From: Pseudomonas delhiensis
GTDB lineage: Bacteria > Pseudomonadota > Gammaproteobacteria > Pseudomonadales > Pseudomonadaceae
DNA: 64,000 nt
Assembly: GCF_900187975.1 (NCBI RefSeq)
Contig: NZ_FZPC01000033.1
Span: 1 to 64,000 of the forward strand
Reading direction: 5' to 3'
This document shows positions 29,239 to 36,057 of this stretch, one piece after another. The notes under the pieces are model-generated. The model did no database searches. It was not told where the DNA came from and saw only the letters and a program-made list of their open reading frames with translations. Numbering within the stretch: position 1 is the stretch's first letter; every line of letters starts with the position of its first letter. The position numbers and the translations under genes are program-made.

Positions 29239-31332
29239 TCAGGCCGCCTCCACCTCCACCGGCACGCCGTTGAGCGCGGCGTTGCCGGACAGCGCGTCCA
29301 GGTGGCGCTCGTCGGTCAGGTCGTTGGCGCTGGCGCCGCCCTGCTCGCTGGCGATGGCCAGTTGCACCCCGGGGCGCGCATGGCCCCAGCCATGGGGCAG
29401 GCTGACCACCCCGGCCATCACCTCGTCGCTGGCCGCCACCTCGATCTCGACGCTGCCCACCCGCGAGCGCACCCGTACCCGCTGGCCGTCCAGCAGCCCG
29501 CGGCTGGCCAGGTCCTGCGGGTGCATCAGCAACTGGTGGCGCGGCTTGCCCTTCACCAGGCGGTGGTAGTTGTGCATCCAGGAGTTGTTGCTGCGCACGT
29601 GGCGGCGGCCGATCAGCAGCAACTGGCCCTCGGCCGGCGCCGGGGTGTCGGCGAAACGCCCGAGGTCGGCGAGGAACAGCGCCGGCGCGGCCTCCACCTG
29701 GTGGCTGGCGGTCTTCAGCCGCGCTGCCAGGTTCGGCCGCAGCGGGCCCAGGTCGAGGCCGTGGGGGTGCTCGCGCAGGCGCGCCAGGCTCAGCTTGTGC
29801 TCGCTGGCATCGCCGTAGGGGCCGAAGCGCAGGCCCATGTCGATCATCTGCTCCGGCGGCGCCGTCGGCTTCAGCTCGGTGCCCTGGCGCGCGGCGTAGG
29901 CCCTGGCCAGGCCGACGAAGATCTCCCAGTCGTGCAGCGCGCCGGCCGGCCGGGGCAGCACCGCCTCGTTGAAGCGGGTGACGTTGCGCACCGCGAAGAC
30001 GTTGAAGGTGGTGTCGTAGTGCTCGTGCTCCAGCGGCGCGGTGGGCGGCAGGATGAGGTCGGCGTAGCGCGTGGTCTCGTTGATGTAGAGGTCGATGGCG
30101 AGCATGAACTCCAGGCCGTCCAGGGCCTGCTCCAGGCGCCGCCCGTTGGGGGTGGAGAGCACCGGGTTGCCGGCCACGGTGATGAGCGCGCGGACCTGGC
30201 CCTCGCCCTCGCTGAGCATTTCCTCGGCCAGGGCCGCCACCGGCAGCTCGCCGCCGTATTCCGGCAGGCCGGACACCCGGCTGCGCCAGCGGCCGAAGGC
30301 GCCGCCGGAGGTACTGGCCACCAGGTCCACCGCCGGCGTGGTGCAGAGGCTGCCGCCGACGCGGTCGAGGTTGCCGGTGACCAGGTTGATCAGTTGCACC
30401 AGCCATTGGCAGAGGGTGCCGAAGCGTTGGGTGGACACGCCCATGCGCCCGTAGCACACCGCCTTGTCGGCGGCGGCGAAGTCCCGGGCCAGGGCGCGGA
30501 TGTCCGCCGCCGGCACGCCGCAGCGCCGGGCCATGGCCTCGACGCCGAAGGGCGCCAGCGCCGCGCGCACCTCGTCCAGCCCGGCCACCGGCAGGTGGCT
30601 GGCGCGCCCCAGGTTCTCGCCGAACAGCACATCGAGGATGCCCAGCAGCAAGGCCGCGTCCTGCCCCGGGCGGACGAACAGGTGCTGGTCGGCCAGCGCC
30701 GCGGTCTCGGTGCGCCGCGGGTCCACCACCACCAGGCGGCCGCCGCGGGCCTTCAGGGCCTTGAGGCGCTTTTCCACGTCCGGCACGGTCATGATGCTGC
30801 CGTTGGAGGCCAGCGGGTTGCCGCCGAGGATCAGCATGAAGTCGGTGTGGTCGATGTCCGGGATGGGGATCAGCAGGCCGTGGCCGAACATCTGCTGGCT
30901 GACCAGGTGGTGCGGCAGTTGGTCCACCGAGGTGGCCGAGTAGCGGTTGCGCGTCTTCAACTGGCCGAGGAAGTAGTTGCTGTGGGTCATCAGCCCGTAG
31001 TTGTGCACGCTGGGGTTGCCCTGGTACACGGCCACCGCGTCGCTGCCGTGGCGCTCGCGGATCTCCGCCAGGCGCGCGGCGACCAGTTCGAAGGCCTCGT
31101 CCCAGGCGACCGGCTGCCACTCGCCGCCGACCCGCCGCATCGGCTGGCGCAGGCGGTCGGGGTCGTTCTGGATGTCCTGCAGGGCCACCGCCTTGGGGCA
31201 GACGTGGCCACGGCTGAAGCTGTCCTGGGCATCGCCCCTGATCGACAGGATGCGCTGCTCCTCGGTCTCGATGGTCAGGCCGCAGATGGCCTCGCACAGG
31301 TGGCACGCACGGTGGTGGAGGGTCTTGCTCAT
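29239..31332 (-). CDS. Molybdopterin oxidoreductase family protein
   Basis: 697-aa protein of the DMSO reductase/formate dehydrogenase-like family. An N-terminal [4Fe-4S] motif (CHLCEAICG ... GHVCPKA) is followed by the molybdopterin domains (YQGNPSVHNYG, LGGNPLASNGS, VVDPRRTETA, GNPVLSTPNGRRLE) and a C-terminal dinucleotide-binding domain (LLIGRRHVRSNNSWMHN). No twin-arginine signal is visible, so it is probably cytoplasmic. The substrate cannot be assigned; nearest relatives are annotated only as formate-dehydrogenase-like. It is the last host gene before the prophage. Confidence 0.85.
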   Translation of the reverse strand: MSKTLHHRACHLCEAICGLTIETEEQRILSIRGDAQDSFSRGHVCPKAVALQDIQNDPDRLRQPMRRVGGEWQPVAWDEAFELVAARLAEIRERHGSDAVAVYQGNPSVHNYGLMTHSNYFLGQLKTRNRYSATSVDQLPHHLVSQQMFGHGLLIPIPDIDHTDFMLILGGNPLASNGSIMTVPDVEKRLKALKARGGRLVVVDPRRTETAALADQHLFVRPGQDAALLLGILDVLFGENLGRASHLPVAGLDEVRAALAPFGVEAMARRCGVPAADIRALARDFAAADKAVCYGRMGVSTQRFGTLCQWLVQLINLVTGNLDRVGGSLCTTPAVDLVASTSGGAFGRWRSRVSGLPEYGGELPVAALAEEMLSEGEGQVRALITVAGNPVLSTPNGRRLEQALDGLEFMLAIDLYINETTRYADLILPPTAPLEHEHYDTTFNVFAVRNVTRFNEAVLPRPAGALHDWEIFVGLARAYAARQGTELKPTAPPEQMIDMGLRFGPYGDASEHKLSLARLREHPHGLDLGPLRPNLAARLKTASHQVEAAPALFLADLGRFADTPAPAEGQLLLIGRRHVRSNNSWMHNYHRLVKGKPRHQLLMHPQDLASRGLLDGQRVRVRSRVGSVEIEVAASDEVMAGVVSLPHGWGHARPGVQLAIASEQGGASANDLTDERHLDALSGNAALNGVPVEVEAA

Positions 31333-31588
31333 GGCTCGCCTCTTGTTGTTGCGCCGGCCTTCGCGGGCCGGTCGTTACCAGAGCGAGCACTATGGAACGG
31401 CGCAGCGGCGAACGCCACAAGCCTAAGTGCAGTGAATCGCGGGATATAGGCGCGAATCGGGGCCGCGCAGCTGCCCGGCGGGGGCTCCGCGGCAAACTTG
31501 CGTCAATGCGTAATTTCCTTATGAGGACGTATGGGGCGCATAGGGGATTCCTGCGCTTCTGCAGCCCCCTAAAACCCCCTCGAAATCG
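31333..31588. other. Host-prophage junction spacer
   Basis: No gene. It includes the leftward leader of the oxidoreductase gene (GGCGCCGG near the start) and then turns AT-richer toward the prophage end. The full gene-free stretch runs to 31827 and includes the inverted repeat at 31589 and the anti-CRISPR promoter. Confidence 0.5.
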
Positions 31589-31624
31589 CCAGATTGGTAC
31601 AAAAAGTGGTACGAACCAATCTGG
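31589..31624. repeat. Inverted repeat at the prophage edge, candidate att region
   Basis: Perfect 10-bp arms CCAGATTGGT (31589-31598) and ACCAATCTGG (31615-31624), enclosing a direct repeat TGGTAC (31595-31600 and 31607-31612). It is located between the last host gene and the first prophage gene, so it may include the attachment core or integrase arm sites. Confidence 0.45.
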
Positions 31625-31730
31625 CTGTCTTGCCCGTTCTGGGCGCCCTACTCCCCCTTCGAAAACGCCCCTCCGATAGCGGCGCCTTAATCATGCGCAT
31701 GGCCATCAAGGCTCACACCTACCAAAGGCA

Positions 31731-31780
31731 TCGGTTAAACCGACGAACGGTTATTGTGGGTAACAATGTTACCCAATAAT
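31731..31780 (+). promoter_or_regulatory. Palindrome-rich promoter of the anti-CRISPR operon
   Basis: Two inverted repeats: TCGGTT-A-AACCGA (31731-31743), which overlaps AACCG-N5-CGGTT (31738-31752), and GGGTAAC-AAT-GTTACCC (31758-31774). An AATAAT hexamer (31775-31780, -10 like) follows immediately. Aca1 proteins repress acr operons by binding inverted repeats in the promoter, so these are the candidate sites for the HTH protein encoded at the operon end. Confidence 0.6.
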
Positions 31781-31795
31781 CTACGCCCATGCCAG

Positions 31796-31813
31796 CCACA
31801 ACGGCGAGGCGAA
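31796..31813 (+). repeat. Leader repeat copy 1
   Basis: CCACAACGGCGAGGCGAA, 15 bases before the first gene of the anti-CRISPR operon. It matches 16 of 18 bases of copy 2 (32024-32041), which precedes the second gene. Confidence 0.75.
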
Positions 31814-31827
31814 CTGAGGATCGACGA

Positions 31828-32010
31828 ATGTCAAAAGTCACCCTGAACGGCCAGCAGATTGATTTCGACGCCGCCGTAAATCTGATGGACGCAGAGCTTC
31901 GAGAGGAGTTGCACAGCGCTCAAGAGTGGACCAACGATCAGGAGTTTCTCGACGCCTACGTGCAAGCCCATGCCGCGAAGTTCGACGGCGAAGAATTTCA
32001 GGTCGCCTGA
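31828..32010 (+). CDS. 60-aa protein, first gene of the acr operon (candidate anti-CRISPR)
   Basis: Small acidic protein with a short basic start (MSKVTLNGQQIDFDAAVNLM), a helical acidic middle (LREELHSAQEWTNDQEFLDAYV) and the end KFDGEEFQVA. No membrane segment, HTH or metal motif is visible. GAGG precedes the ATG. It is the promoter-proximal gene of an operon whose next two genes are AcrIE3- and AcrIF4-like and whose last gene is Aca1-like, so guilt by association makes it an anti-CRISPR candidate. I do not assign it to a named Acr family. It could instead be another small accessory phage protein. Confidence 0.8.
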   Translation: MSKVTLNGQQIDFDAAVNLMDAELREELHSAQEWTNDQEFLDAYVQAHAAKFDGEEFQVA

Positions 32011-32023
32011 CCTAAGAAACCCA

Positions 32024-32041
32024 CCACAGTGGCGAGGCGAA
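32024..32041 (+). repeat. Leader repeat copy 2
   Basis: CCACAGTGGCGAGGCGAA, 16 bases before the AcrIE3-like gene, near-identical to copy 1 (31796-31813). Repeated leaders before individual genes suggest modular gain of acr genes. Confidence 0.75.
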
Positions 32042-32057
32042 GACAGGGAACGAAGCC

Positions 32058-32258
32058 ATGAAGATCACCAACGATACCACCACCTATCAGGTCGCTGAGT
32101 TGATGGGGACTGAGGCCGATGAACTGGACGGGCGGATCATGCTGGGGCTGCTGAGTCGCGAATGCGTGGTGGATACCGACGATCTGACCGAAGATGAATG
32201 GCTAGCGCTCATCGACGAGTCGCAGAAAATTCGCCGAACGGAATATGAGGACGCCTGA
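32058..32258 (+). CDS. acrIE3: AcrIE3-like anti-CRISPR protein
   Basis: 66-aa acidic protein. Its N-terminal ~50 residues (MKITNDTTTYQVAELMG ... LLSRECVVDTDDL) agree almost residue for residue with AcrIE3 of Pseudomonas phage DMS3 as I remember it; that protein blocks type I-E CRISPR-Cas. The C-terminus (QKIRRTEYEDA) may differ. No enzymatic motif is visible, as usual for Acr proteins. It lies 47 bases after the first small gene and one base before the AcrIF4-like gene, which indicates co-translation. The match is from memory, not a search. Confidence 0.85.
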   Translation: MKITNDTTTYQVAELMGTEADELDGRIMLGLLSRECVVDTDDLTEDEWLALIDESQKIRRTEYEDA

Positions 32259-32259
32259 C

Positions 32260-32556
32260 ATGGCCGTTTCACGCGCCGACATTGAGCTTTACATGCGCGG
32301 CTTCATCGTGCTGGAAACGACTGATTCGGGCTGGGCATGGGGCATCGACAATGCCGGCGCGGAAGGTGACATCCAATACGGTAACGTCGAACTGATCGAG
32401 CATGACGACGGCTTGGCTCTTCGCGGGACCGTCAGCAAGACACAGCAGGAAGCAGTGGAAAAGGGCCTGCGCTACATATGGGCATGCAGACCGGACATCG
32501 TAGCCATTGCGAGGAACGATGCCATTGCAGCAGAGAAGTACCGTGCGGAAACCTGA
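32260..32556 (+). CDS. acrIF4: AcrIF4-like anti-CRISPR protein
   Basis: 98-aa protein close in length and pattern to AcrIF4 (about 100 aa) of Pseudomonas phage JBD26. Shared features recalled from that protein are an N-terminal S-x-x-DI-x-x-Y segment, GWxWGID in the first half and a strongly conserved end (VAIARNDAI-AEKYRA). The middle is more divergent. AcrIF4 binds the type I-F Csy surveillance complex and prevents target DNA cleavage. The ATG at 32260 is one base after the previous stop and has GAGGA upstream. The 3' end overlaps the aca1-like gene in another frame. Confidence 0.87.
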   Translation: MAVSRADIELYMRGFIVLETTDSGWAWGIDNAGAEGDIQYGNVELIEHDDGLALRGTVSKTQQEAVEKGLRYIWACRPDIVAIARNDAIAAEKYRAET

Positions 32557-32758
32557 CGCTTCCAACCATAACCCAAACCCGCGCTACCTGCGCGGGCTGG
32601 TTGAACGGTCCGGCAAGAGTCAGCGCCAGGCAGCCGAATTGCTTGGTCTGAGCTGGGAGGGCTTTCGCAACTACCTGCGCGATGAATCCCACCCTCTCCA
32701 TCGCTCCGCACCGTACACAGTCCAGTTCGCCCTGGAATGCCTGGCAGAAGCAGAATGA
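32519..32758 (+). CDS. aca1: Aca1-type anti-CRISPR-associated HTH regulator
   Basis: 79-aa protein from this start. KPDASNHNPNPRYLRGLVE, the helix-turn-helix SGKSQRQAAELLGLSWEGFR and the end APYTVQFALECLAE match Aca1, the marker of Pseudomonas acr loci, which represses the acr promoter late in infection. The start is uncertain: ATG 32519 has GAGGA only three bases away, while GTG 32543 gives MRKPDASNH and has AGAGAAG upstream. It overlaps the acrIF4-like gene (last base 32556). Being last in the operon fits feedback repression of the palindromic promoter at 31731-31780. Confidence 0.9.
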   Translation: MPLQQRSTVRKPDASNHNPNPRYLRGLVERSGKSQRQAAELLGLSWEGFRNYLRDESHPLHRSAPYTVQFALECLAEAE

Positions 32759-32780
32759 TGGGCGCACCGCACGACATACC

Positions 32781-33290
32781 TCAGCGCAACGCGGCATACG
32801 CCGCCTCGCAGGCTAGCCCCCGGGCTCTGGACTGGTCAGCAATGTCTGCCAGGCGCCCCGCTCTTTCGTCAGCGCGCTTGAGCACGTCGGCGAGCACTCG
32901 GGCTGCAGCGGCAGCTGCCTTGCTTGCTCCGGCAGTGCAGGTATCGCCGCGGGCTTCACTTGCTGCCAGTCGGGTTGCGAGCTTGTCGGCGGCGTCCCGC
33001 AGGCTGCCAGCAGAAGCACGAGCAGCGGCAGCATCCATTTGAGCTTTGTCGATTGCACGTTGGCCGTCCTCGGCGAGTTTGTTGATGGACTGTTGGCGGT
33101 TCTGCTCGATGACGCGCTGTTCGGCCTGGGCCTGGGCGGTAGCCGCGGCATCGGCGGCCAGGTGCTGGTCCCACTTAGCCTGCCAGGCTGCATCCGTCGT
33201 CGTTACGCCGTGGCGCCAGCATCCAATGCCCACGGCGGCGATGATCAGTACCATCAGGAGTTGGCGCCAGTAGCTGAGCAGCCAGGTCAT
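32781..33290 (-). CDS. Rz-like i-spanin (DUF2514 type)
   Basis: 169-aa inner-membrane spanin. One N-terminal membrane helix (LLMVLIIAAVGIGCW) is followed by a long Ala/Gln-rich periplasmic coiled coil. With the o-spanin encoded inside it in another frame it disrupts the outer membrane at lysis. The ATG at 33290 overlaps the endolysin stop (ATGA) and has a full AAAGGAGGTG ribosome site inside the endolysin gene. Confidence 0.88.
   Translation of the reverse strand: MTWLLSYWRQLLMVLIIAAVGIGCWRHGVTTTDAAWQAKWDQHLAADAAATAQAQAEQRVIEQNRQQSINKLAEDGQRAIDKAQMDAAAARASAGSLRDAADKLATRLAASEARGDTCTAGASKAAAAAARVLADVLKRADERAGRLADIADQSRARGLACEAAYAALR
32813..33034 (-). CDS. Rz1-like o-spanin lipoprotein nested in the Rz gene
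   Basis: 73-aa product in a different frame within the Rz gene. MLPLLVLLLAAC is a lipoprotein signal with the Cys at residue 12, followed by a Pro-rich mature part (CGTPPTSSQPD, PAAIPALPEQ). This is the classic Rz1 arrangement. No clear Shine-Dalgarno, so it may rely on coupling to Rz translation. Confidence 0.8.
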   Translation of the reverse strand: MLPLLVLLLAACGTPPTSSQPDWQQVKPAAIPALPEQARQLPLQPECSPTCSSALTKERGAWQTLLTSPEPGG

Positions 33291-33820
33291 GCCAGCACCT
33301 CCTTTGCCCGCCCCCACAGCGCCAGGCGATCCGCCTGACCATTCAGGCCGCCGTTGATCACTCGGGTGATCTGCTCGAAGCGCCCGGCATCGGCCAGCTC
33401 ATTCAGGCCATGGTTCGCCCACCACCAAGCGGCAGAGGTCGCGGCCCACTCGGCCTGCTCCAGCAGTTCAGGCTGGTCGAGCAGCGGCAGGCCCAGGGCG
33501 GCGCCGGCCTTCCGGTAGTTCTCCCGGCCGGTGATCTGGATCAGGCCGCGGCCCATGAACCGCTTGCCGTCGCCGGGCTGGGTATTGCCCAGATCCTTGC
33601 GGCCCTCGTAGCCCTTCTGCGCTGCGGTAGGGCCCCATATCTCGCGCACATAGCGCAGCTGCCCCGACTCGTGGCCGATCTGCGCCAGGAACGCAGCCTG
33701 GCGCACTGGCGAGTCGATCCGGTAGCGCTGCATGGCTCGGTTCAGCGCAGGCACAAAAACGCCGGCTCGAGGGCCGGCGCTAGGGAGAATGCGCAGGAGC
33801 TGCGCTTCGGTAAGGGGCAT
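33287..33820 (-). CDS. Endolysin, glycoside hydrolase family 19-like
   Basis: 177-aa muralytic enzyme. FLAQIGHESGQLRYVRE contains the catalytic Glu and GRGLIQITGRENYRKAG is the family-19 chitinase-type substrate motif; WWANHGLNELAD and ITRVINGG follow. No signal peptide, so it needs a holin. It heads the lysis cassette with the Rz/Rz1 genes. Confidence 0.92.
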   Translation of the reverse strand: MPLTEAQLLRILPSAGPRAGVFVPALNRAMQRYRIDSPVRQAAFLAQIGHESGQLRYVREIWGPTAAQKGYEGRKDLGNTQPGDGKRFMGRGLIQITGRENYRKAGAALGLPLLDQPELLEQAEWAATSAAWWWANHGLNELADAGRFEQITRVINGGLNGQADRLALWGRAKEVLA

Positions 33821-33945
33821 AGCTCATCACCTGGGACTGGTAGCAAATCCATTCGGTTAATTTTGCCAGTATGGATTCACCGAGATTCATGTTGTAAATT
33901 CTGATACATACCGCATGTCAAACCATCAGTTAACAAGGAAGAAAC

Positions 33946-34707
33946 ATGATCATTGATCCAATATTCAGAATGTCAAAGCCAAATAAATATGATCAGGTTT
34001 CATCAACTCTTGAACACTCAGGATGGAAGTCTTTTGAGCGACCAATGCCAGAGTTCTTCAACAGGGCTTCTCAGTTAGCAACTGGCGCGATAATCGATGT
34101 AGGAGCCAATACGGGGTTTTATTCATTACTCTCAGCATCCGTATCAGAAAGCAAAATATATGCATTCGAGCCGGATCCAGAGATAATCCCAATTCTCCTT
34201 GAGAATATCTCAATTAATGATTTCTCATCAAAAATAGACGTATCAACTACTGCACTAAGCAGCAGGCATGGTACATCAATGCTTTACATCCCGGATCAAA
34301 GCCATGGATGCGTTGAGACATCCTCATCTTTAAACAAAGAATTCAAGGAATCTCATTCGGATTGCAAGCCTGTGGCCGTCGAGACAATCGACAGGATCTT
34401 CTCTCCGGCTCTTCGAAAGAAAGAAAAAATCTCCCTAATAAAAATTGATGTAGAAGGCCATGAGGCAGAAGTTCTGAGGGGGGCAGAGAAAACTATTCGC
34501 AGGTGCAGGCCGGTAATTTTTATAGAAATACTACCAGCGGCAGACAACGACTATCTGAATGAATTCATAAAAAGATTCAAATACAAAGATATTGTCATGA
34601 ATGAACAAGGCGCCATCCTCCAAGAGAGCGTAAAATTTCACAAAGATGGATGGAATCACATATTCTGCCCTGAAGAAAACGTTAATAACTTTCTTCAGGA
34701 GGCATAA
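33946..34707 (+). CDS. FkbM-family methyltransferase (AT-rich accessory gene)
   Basis: 253-aa SAM-dependent methyltransferase. The SAM-binding motif I is IIDVGANTGFYSLL, followed by IYAFEPDPE and IKIDVEGHEAEVLRGA, diagnostic of FkbM O-methyltransferases. It is on the plus strand between lysis and tail-fibre genes of the leftward operon and is clearly more AT-rich with different codon use, so it is a recently acquired accessory gene (moron). Its last 26 bases overlap the end of the convergent gene. Possible roles are modification of surface glycans or a phage component; neither is proven. Confidence 0.88.
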   Translation: MIIDPIFRMSKPNKYDQVSSTLEHSGWKSFERPMPEFFNRASQLATGAIIDVGANTGFYSLLSASVSESKIYAFEPDPEIIPILLENISINDFSSKIDVSTTALSSRHGTSMLYIPDQSHGCVETSSSLNKEFKESHSDCKPVAVETIDRIFSPALRKKEKISLIKIDVEGHEAEVLRGAEKTIRRCRPVIFIEILPAADNDYLNEFIKRFKYKDIVMNEQGAILQESVKFHKDGWNHIFCPEENVNNFLQEA

Positions 34708-34954
34708 ACGATGTTCCATCGAACAGCCATCCTTGTGATGGCCGTTCTTCAGTTTCAGAGACTTCGATCAGATCAGCCAGGAATTCAGCTGAGAATCGAT
34801 GCTCCATAGGAATCTCATGTCCTGCCAGGGCCATTGCTGCCTGGTAGGGCTCTTCTCCATAGACTTTCCGGAAATTCTCATCAGGCGCCTCATAAAGAAC
34901 GCCATTGATTACCTCAACGACTACACCATCCTCAATGCGCACGTACACGCCCAT
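34682..34954 (-). CDS. Small phage protein downstream of the tail fibre
   Basis: 90-aa protein beginning MGVYVRIEDGVVVEVI and rich in acidic residues. Its start overlaps the fibre-gene stop (TAATG), the position where tail-fibre assembly chaperones are usually found. Not recognised as a specific family; the chaperone role is inferred from position only. Confidence 0.75.
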   Translation of the reverse strand: MGVYVRIEDGVVVEVINGVLYEAPDENFRKVYGEEPYQAAMALAGHEIPMEHRFSAEFLADLIEVSETEERPSQGWLFDGTSFMPPEESY

Positions 34955-36057
34955 TATGCATACTCCTCTACGATAATCAGACCATCCCCACCTCTTCCAC
35001 CCACTCCGCCAGCGGCTGGGGTGTTATTGCTAACCCCACCACTGCCGCCGCTACCAAACTGCCCCGCATTGCCTGCCTTGGTAGTAGAGGTAACAGAAAA
35101 CCCACCACCATAGCCAAACCCGGAATTCCCGCCATTCCCTGAGTTATACGTCGAGGGCCCGAAGGAAACTCCAAATACACCAGGAGCCCCTTGGCCGCCG
35201 ACGAATGAATTAGTCCCGTAAACGTTACCTCCGCCACCACCTGCTGCAGTAAATGAAGTCGAAAGTTGACCCGCCCCCACACCACCGCTGCCTCCAGCGC
35301 AGGAAGATATTGAGCCAAAGCTAGTGGTTCCTCCAGACGAGCCGTTGCTGGGGGTAATAGATCCTCCGTTTCCGCCACCTCCGATAGTGACAGGAACACC
35401 ACCAGAAAATCCTGTAGTCAGGAATAGATCTGCATAAGCACCTGCACCGCCGCCACCCCCGAGAGATACGGTCGTGGAGGACGTGAAACCTGCGCCACCG
35501 CCACCGCCACCCGCGCCAGAAATTCGAACTCGAATCTTCGAGGTCTGCGGCAGCGACGTGAATACAGTTGCACCGGTCGTAGTGCCAGAAGCGCCGTCAT
35601 AGGAAACGGTTTGTACACCGCCAACGAGGTAATACACGCTACGGCGAAGTAGGCGGCCGGCACCAGGATCGGCCCAGTTTGCACCGCCCGTATCCGGATT
35701 GTTGGAGTTATTGTCTGAAGTGCTCAGCCAGAAGCCGGAGCCATCGGACTTTTGCAGGAGCGCTCCCTTCGGATAGCCGCCCACGGCCGCAGCAAAGGCA
35801 CCGTCATAGTTGAATTGGCCGCCAGCATTCTGCCAGCGCAGAACGGCAGTGATGGCATTCAGGATGCCATTCATGTCCGTGCCGAAAGGAGGAACACCAC
35901 CTGCCACAATGGGCGTGCGAGTCAGCGGCGGAAAACCGTCGGTATACGATGCCCGTCCATCAGTCACGCCAATCTGCGATGCAACGGGAATAGTCTGTTT
36001 ATCGCCATCATCAGCGAACGGCTTCTGGATCTTGCCGGGTACGTTACTAGCTTGCAT
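34954..36057 (-). CDS. Tail fibre with glycine-rich C-terminal domain
   Basis: 367-aa protein. The N-terminal ~140 residues resemble phage tail-fibre/collar proteins (PPFGTDMNGILNAITAVLRWQNAGG, LQKSDGSGFWLST). The C-terminal ~200 residues consist of Gly-rich blocks (GAGGGGGGAGF, SLGGGGGAGAY, GGGGNGGS, AAGGGGGNVYG, GSGGSGGVS), ending GGDGLIIVEEYA. Such domains form polyglycine-II bundles in adhesins such as the phage S16 gp38. It likely binds the host receptor. Confidence 0.85.
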   Translation of the reverse strand: MQASNVPGKIQKPFADDGDKQTIPVASQIGVTDGRASYTDGFPPLTRTPIVAGGVPPFGTDMNGILNAITAVLRWQNAGGQFNYDGAFAAAVGGYPKGALLQKSDGSGFWLSTSDNNSNNPDTGGANWADPGAGRLLRRSVYYLVGGVQTVSYDGASGTTTGATVFTSLPQTSKIRVRISGAGGGGGGAGFTSSTTVSLGGGGGAGAYADLFLTTGFSGGVPVTIGGGGNGGSITPSNGSSGGTTSFGSISSCAGGSGGVGAGQLSTSFTAAGGGGGNVYGTNSFVGGQGAPGVFGVSFGPSTYNSGNGGNSGFGYGGGFSVTSTTKAGNAGQFGSGGSGGVSNNTPAAGGVGGRGGDGLIIVEEYA

